In this document: positions 62,805 through 64,000 of the stretch, piece after piece
How the letters are laid out: each line of letters opens with the position of its first letter
Position numbering within the stretch: position 1 is the first letter of the stretch
NCBI RefSeq assembly: GCF_012935695.1
Contig: NZ_CP052859.1
Location: forward strand, 5,993,001 to 6,057,000
DNA from: Pseudomonas sp. ADAK18
Lineage (GTDB): Bacteria > Pseudomonadota > Gammaproteobacteria > Pseudomonadales > Pseudomonadaceae
Direction of reading: 5' to 3'
DNA length: 64,000 nucleotides
Notes under the pieces: generated by a model
What the model was told of the DNA's origin: nothing
The model's database searches: none
The model's input: only the letters and a program-made list of their open reading frames with translations
Made by a program: the position numbers and the translations under genes

Positions 62805-64000
62805 ATGAGCACTAGCACTGCGGCCGATCATACTGCCGCACAGCCTGCGTTCCTGTCCAAGGAACGTATCATCGCCAAGCCTGGCTTCAACCGTTGGCTG
62901 GTACCACCGGCCGCCCTGGCCATCCACCTGTGCATCGGTATGGCCTATGGCTTCTCGGTGTTCTGGCTACCACTGTCCAAGGCTCTGGGCGTTACGGCTC
63001 CCGTGGCGTGTGCGCCGGACATGAGCTTTATCGCTCAAGTCTTCTCGTCCCAATGCGACTGGCCCATCTCCATGCTGGGCTGGATCTACACCCTGTTCTT
63101 CATTTTCCTGGGCTGCTCGGCAGCGATCTGGGGTGGCTGGCTGGAGCATGCCGGGCCACGTAAGGCGGGCGTCGTGTCGGCGCTGTGCTGGTGTGGTGGT
63201 CTGCTGATCTCGGCGTTGGGGATTTATACCCACCAGATCTGGTTGATGTGGATCGGCTCGGGAGTTATCGGCGGTATCGGCCTGGGCCTGGGTTACATCT
63301 CGCCCGTTTCGACCTTGATCAAGTGGTTCCCGGACAAGCGCGGCATGGCGACGGGCATGGCGATCATGGGTTTTGGTGGCGGCGCGATGGTGGGTGCTCC
63401 GTTGGCCGCCGCCTTGATGGGGCACTTTGCTTCGCCGACCAGTGTCGGTGTATGGCAGAGCTTCCTGGTCATGGCTGCGATCTACTTCGTATTCATGATC
63501 GGTGGCGCCTTGTCCTACCGCGTTCCGCCGACTGGCTGGAAGCCTGAGGGCTGGACCGCACCGGCGAAAAAAGCCAGCAATGCGATGATCACCCACCGTC
63601 ATGTGCATGTGAACGTGGCCTGGAAAACCCCGCAATTTCGTCTGGTGTGGCTGGTACTGTGCCTGAACGTATCCGCCGGTATCGGCATCCTCGGCATGGC
63701 TTCGCCACTGCTGCAGGAAGTGTTTGGCGGCAAATTGTTGGGTAACGACCTGGCGTTCGGTCAGTTAGATGCCGGTCAATTGGCTTCCATTGCTGCCATT
63801 GCCGCCGGTTTCACCGGTCTGTTGAGCCTGTTCAACATCGGCGGGCGGTTCTTCTGGGCGTCGTTTTCCGACTACCTGGGCCGTAAAAATACCTACTTCG
63901 TGTTCTTCGCTCTGGGCTTTGCCTTGTATGCGCTGATCCCGAACCTGGGTCACTTGGGCAACGTGGCGCTGTTCGTGGCGGCGTTCTGCATCATCCTGTC
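62805..64000 (+). CDS. OFA-family MFS transporter (oxalate/formate antiporter-like), partial
   Basis: At least 398 aa before the window edge. An N-terminal cytoplasmic stretch (MSTSTAADHTAAQPAFLSKE) leads to the first helix PPAALAIHLCIGMAYGFSVF, the OFA signature region. Others: WIYTLFFIFLGCSAAIWGGW, GPRKAGVVSALCWCGGLLIS, IGGIGLGLGYISPVSTLIKW and FPDKRGMATGMAIMGFGGGA. It transports a small carboxylate in related proteins; substrate here unknown. A GGGGGAAA ribosome site precedes the ATG. Divergent from asmA. Confidence 0.92.
   Translation, partial: MSTSTAADHTAAQPAFLSKERIIAKPGFNRWLVPPAALAIHLCIGMAYGFSVFWLPLSKALGVTAPVACAPDMSFIAQVFSSQCDWPISMLGWIYTLFFIFLGCSAAIWGGWLEHAGPRKAGVVSALCWCGGLLISALGIYTHQIWLMWIGSGVIGGIGLGLGYISPVSTLIKWFPDKRGMATGMAIMGFGGGAMVGAPLAAALMGHFASPTSVGVWQSFLVMAAIYFVFMIGGALSYRVPPTGWKPEGWTAPAKKASNAMITHRHVHVNVAWKTPQFRLVWLVLCLNVSAGIGILGMASPLLQEVFGGKLLGNDLAFGQLDAGQLASIAAIAAGFTGLLSLFNIGGRFFWASFSDYLGRKNTYFVFFALGFALYALIPNLGHLGNVALFVAAFCIIL

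Overview
The window looks like a Pseudomonas chromosome of the P. fluorescens group. The signs are high-GC core genes, a REP/REPIN hairpin of the fluorescens type, a His/Lys/Arg/Orn-type amino-acid ABC transporter, and an asmA-mutY-yggX-tRNA-Phe block. This is inferred from gene content and style; no database search was run.

Layout. 1-9.2 kb is core chromosome: a polar amino-acid ABC transporter (permease, binding protein and ATPase on the minus strand), a GabP-like permease, a REPIN, a small conserved protein, an alpha/beta hydrolase, a bile-acid/arsenite-type transporter, an ArnT-like glycosyltransferase and a DUF899 thioredoxin-like protein. 9.3-10.2 kb holds a lipoprotein gene between two copies of a tRNA-Phe 3'-end/terminator module, the first copy degenerate.

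10.19-58.78 kb is a 48.6-kb genomic island. It is bounded by an exact 45-bp direct repeat of the 3' part of tRNA-Phe, and the intact tRNA lies at the right end. From left to right it holds: (i) a type I secretion system (TolC, ABC exporter, HlyD) beside a 2250-aa RTX-type secreted S8 protease; (ii) a tyrosine integrase translationally coupled to a DUF927 ATPase, then a WYL regulator; (iii) a tandem array of ~107-bp repeats, a P4-type integrase and a small operon of unknown genes; (iv) a contact-dependent inhibition (CDI/two-partner secretion) locus with cdiB, a 4657-aa cdiA ending in a colicin D-type tRNase, and an ImmD-like immunity gene; (v) an array of displaced cdiA-CT/immunity modules (unknown nuclease-like toxin, deaminase, IS-split toxin, decapitated module), each starting at the same short seam; (vi) a zone of IS3 and IS66 remnants with a ribbon-helix-helix protein and a histidine phosphatase; (vii) two small genes separated by a repeated element next to the tRNA.

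58.9-64 kb is core again: yggX, mutY and asmA in a tightly overlapping minus-strand operon, then an OFA-family MFS transporter that runs off the window.

Functionally the island is a surface and competition island. The T1SS exports a large calcium-binding protease. CdiB exports CdiA, whose C-terminal tRNase would be delivered to neighbouring cells while CdiI protects the producer. The displaced modules look like a reservoir of alternative toxins that could be swapped onto cdiA by recombination at the shared seam, together with immunity to earlier specificities. Two integrases far from the ends and repeats shared by both ends suggest a composite built by successive insertions.
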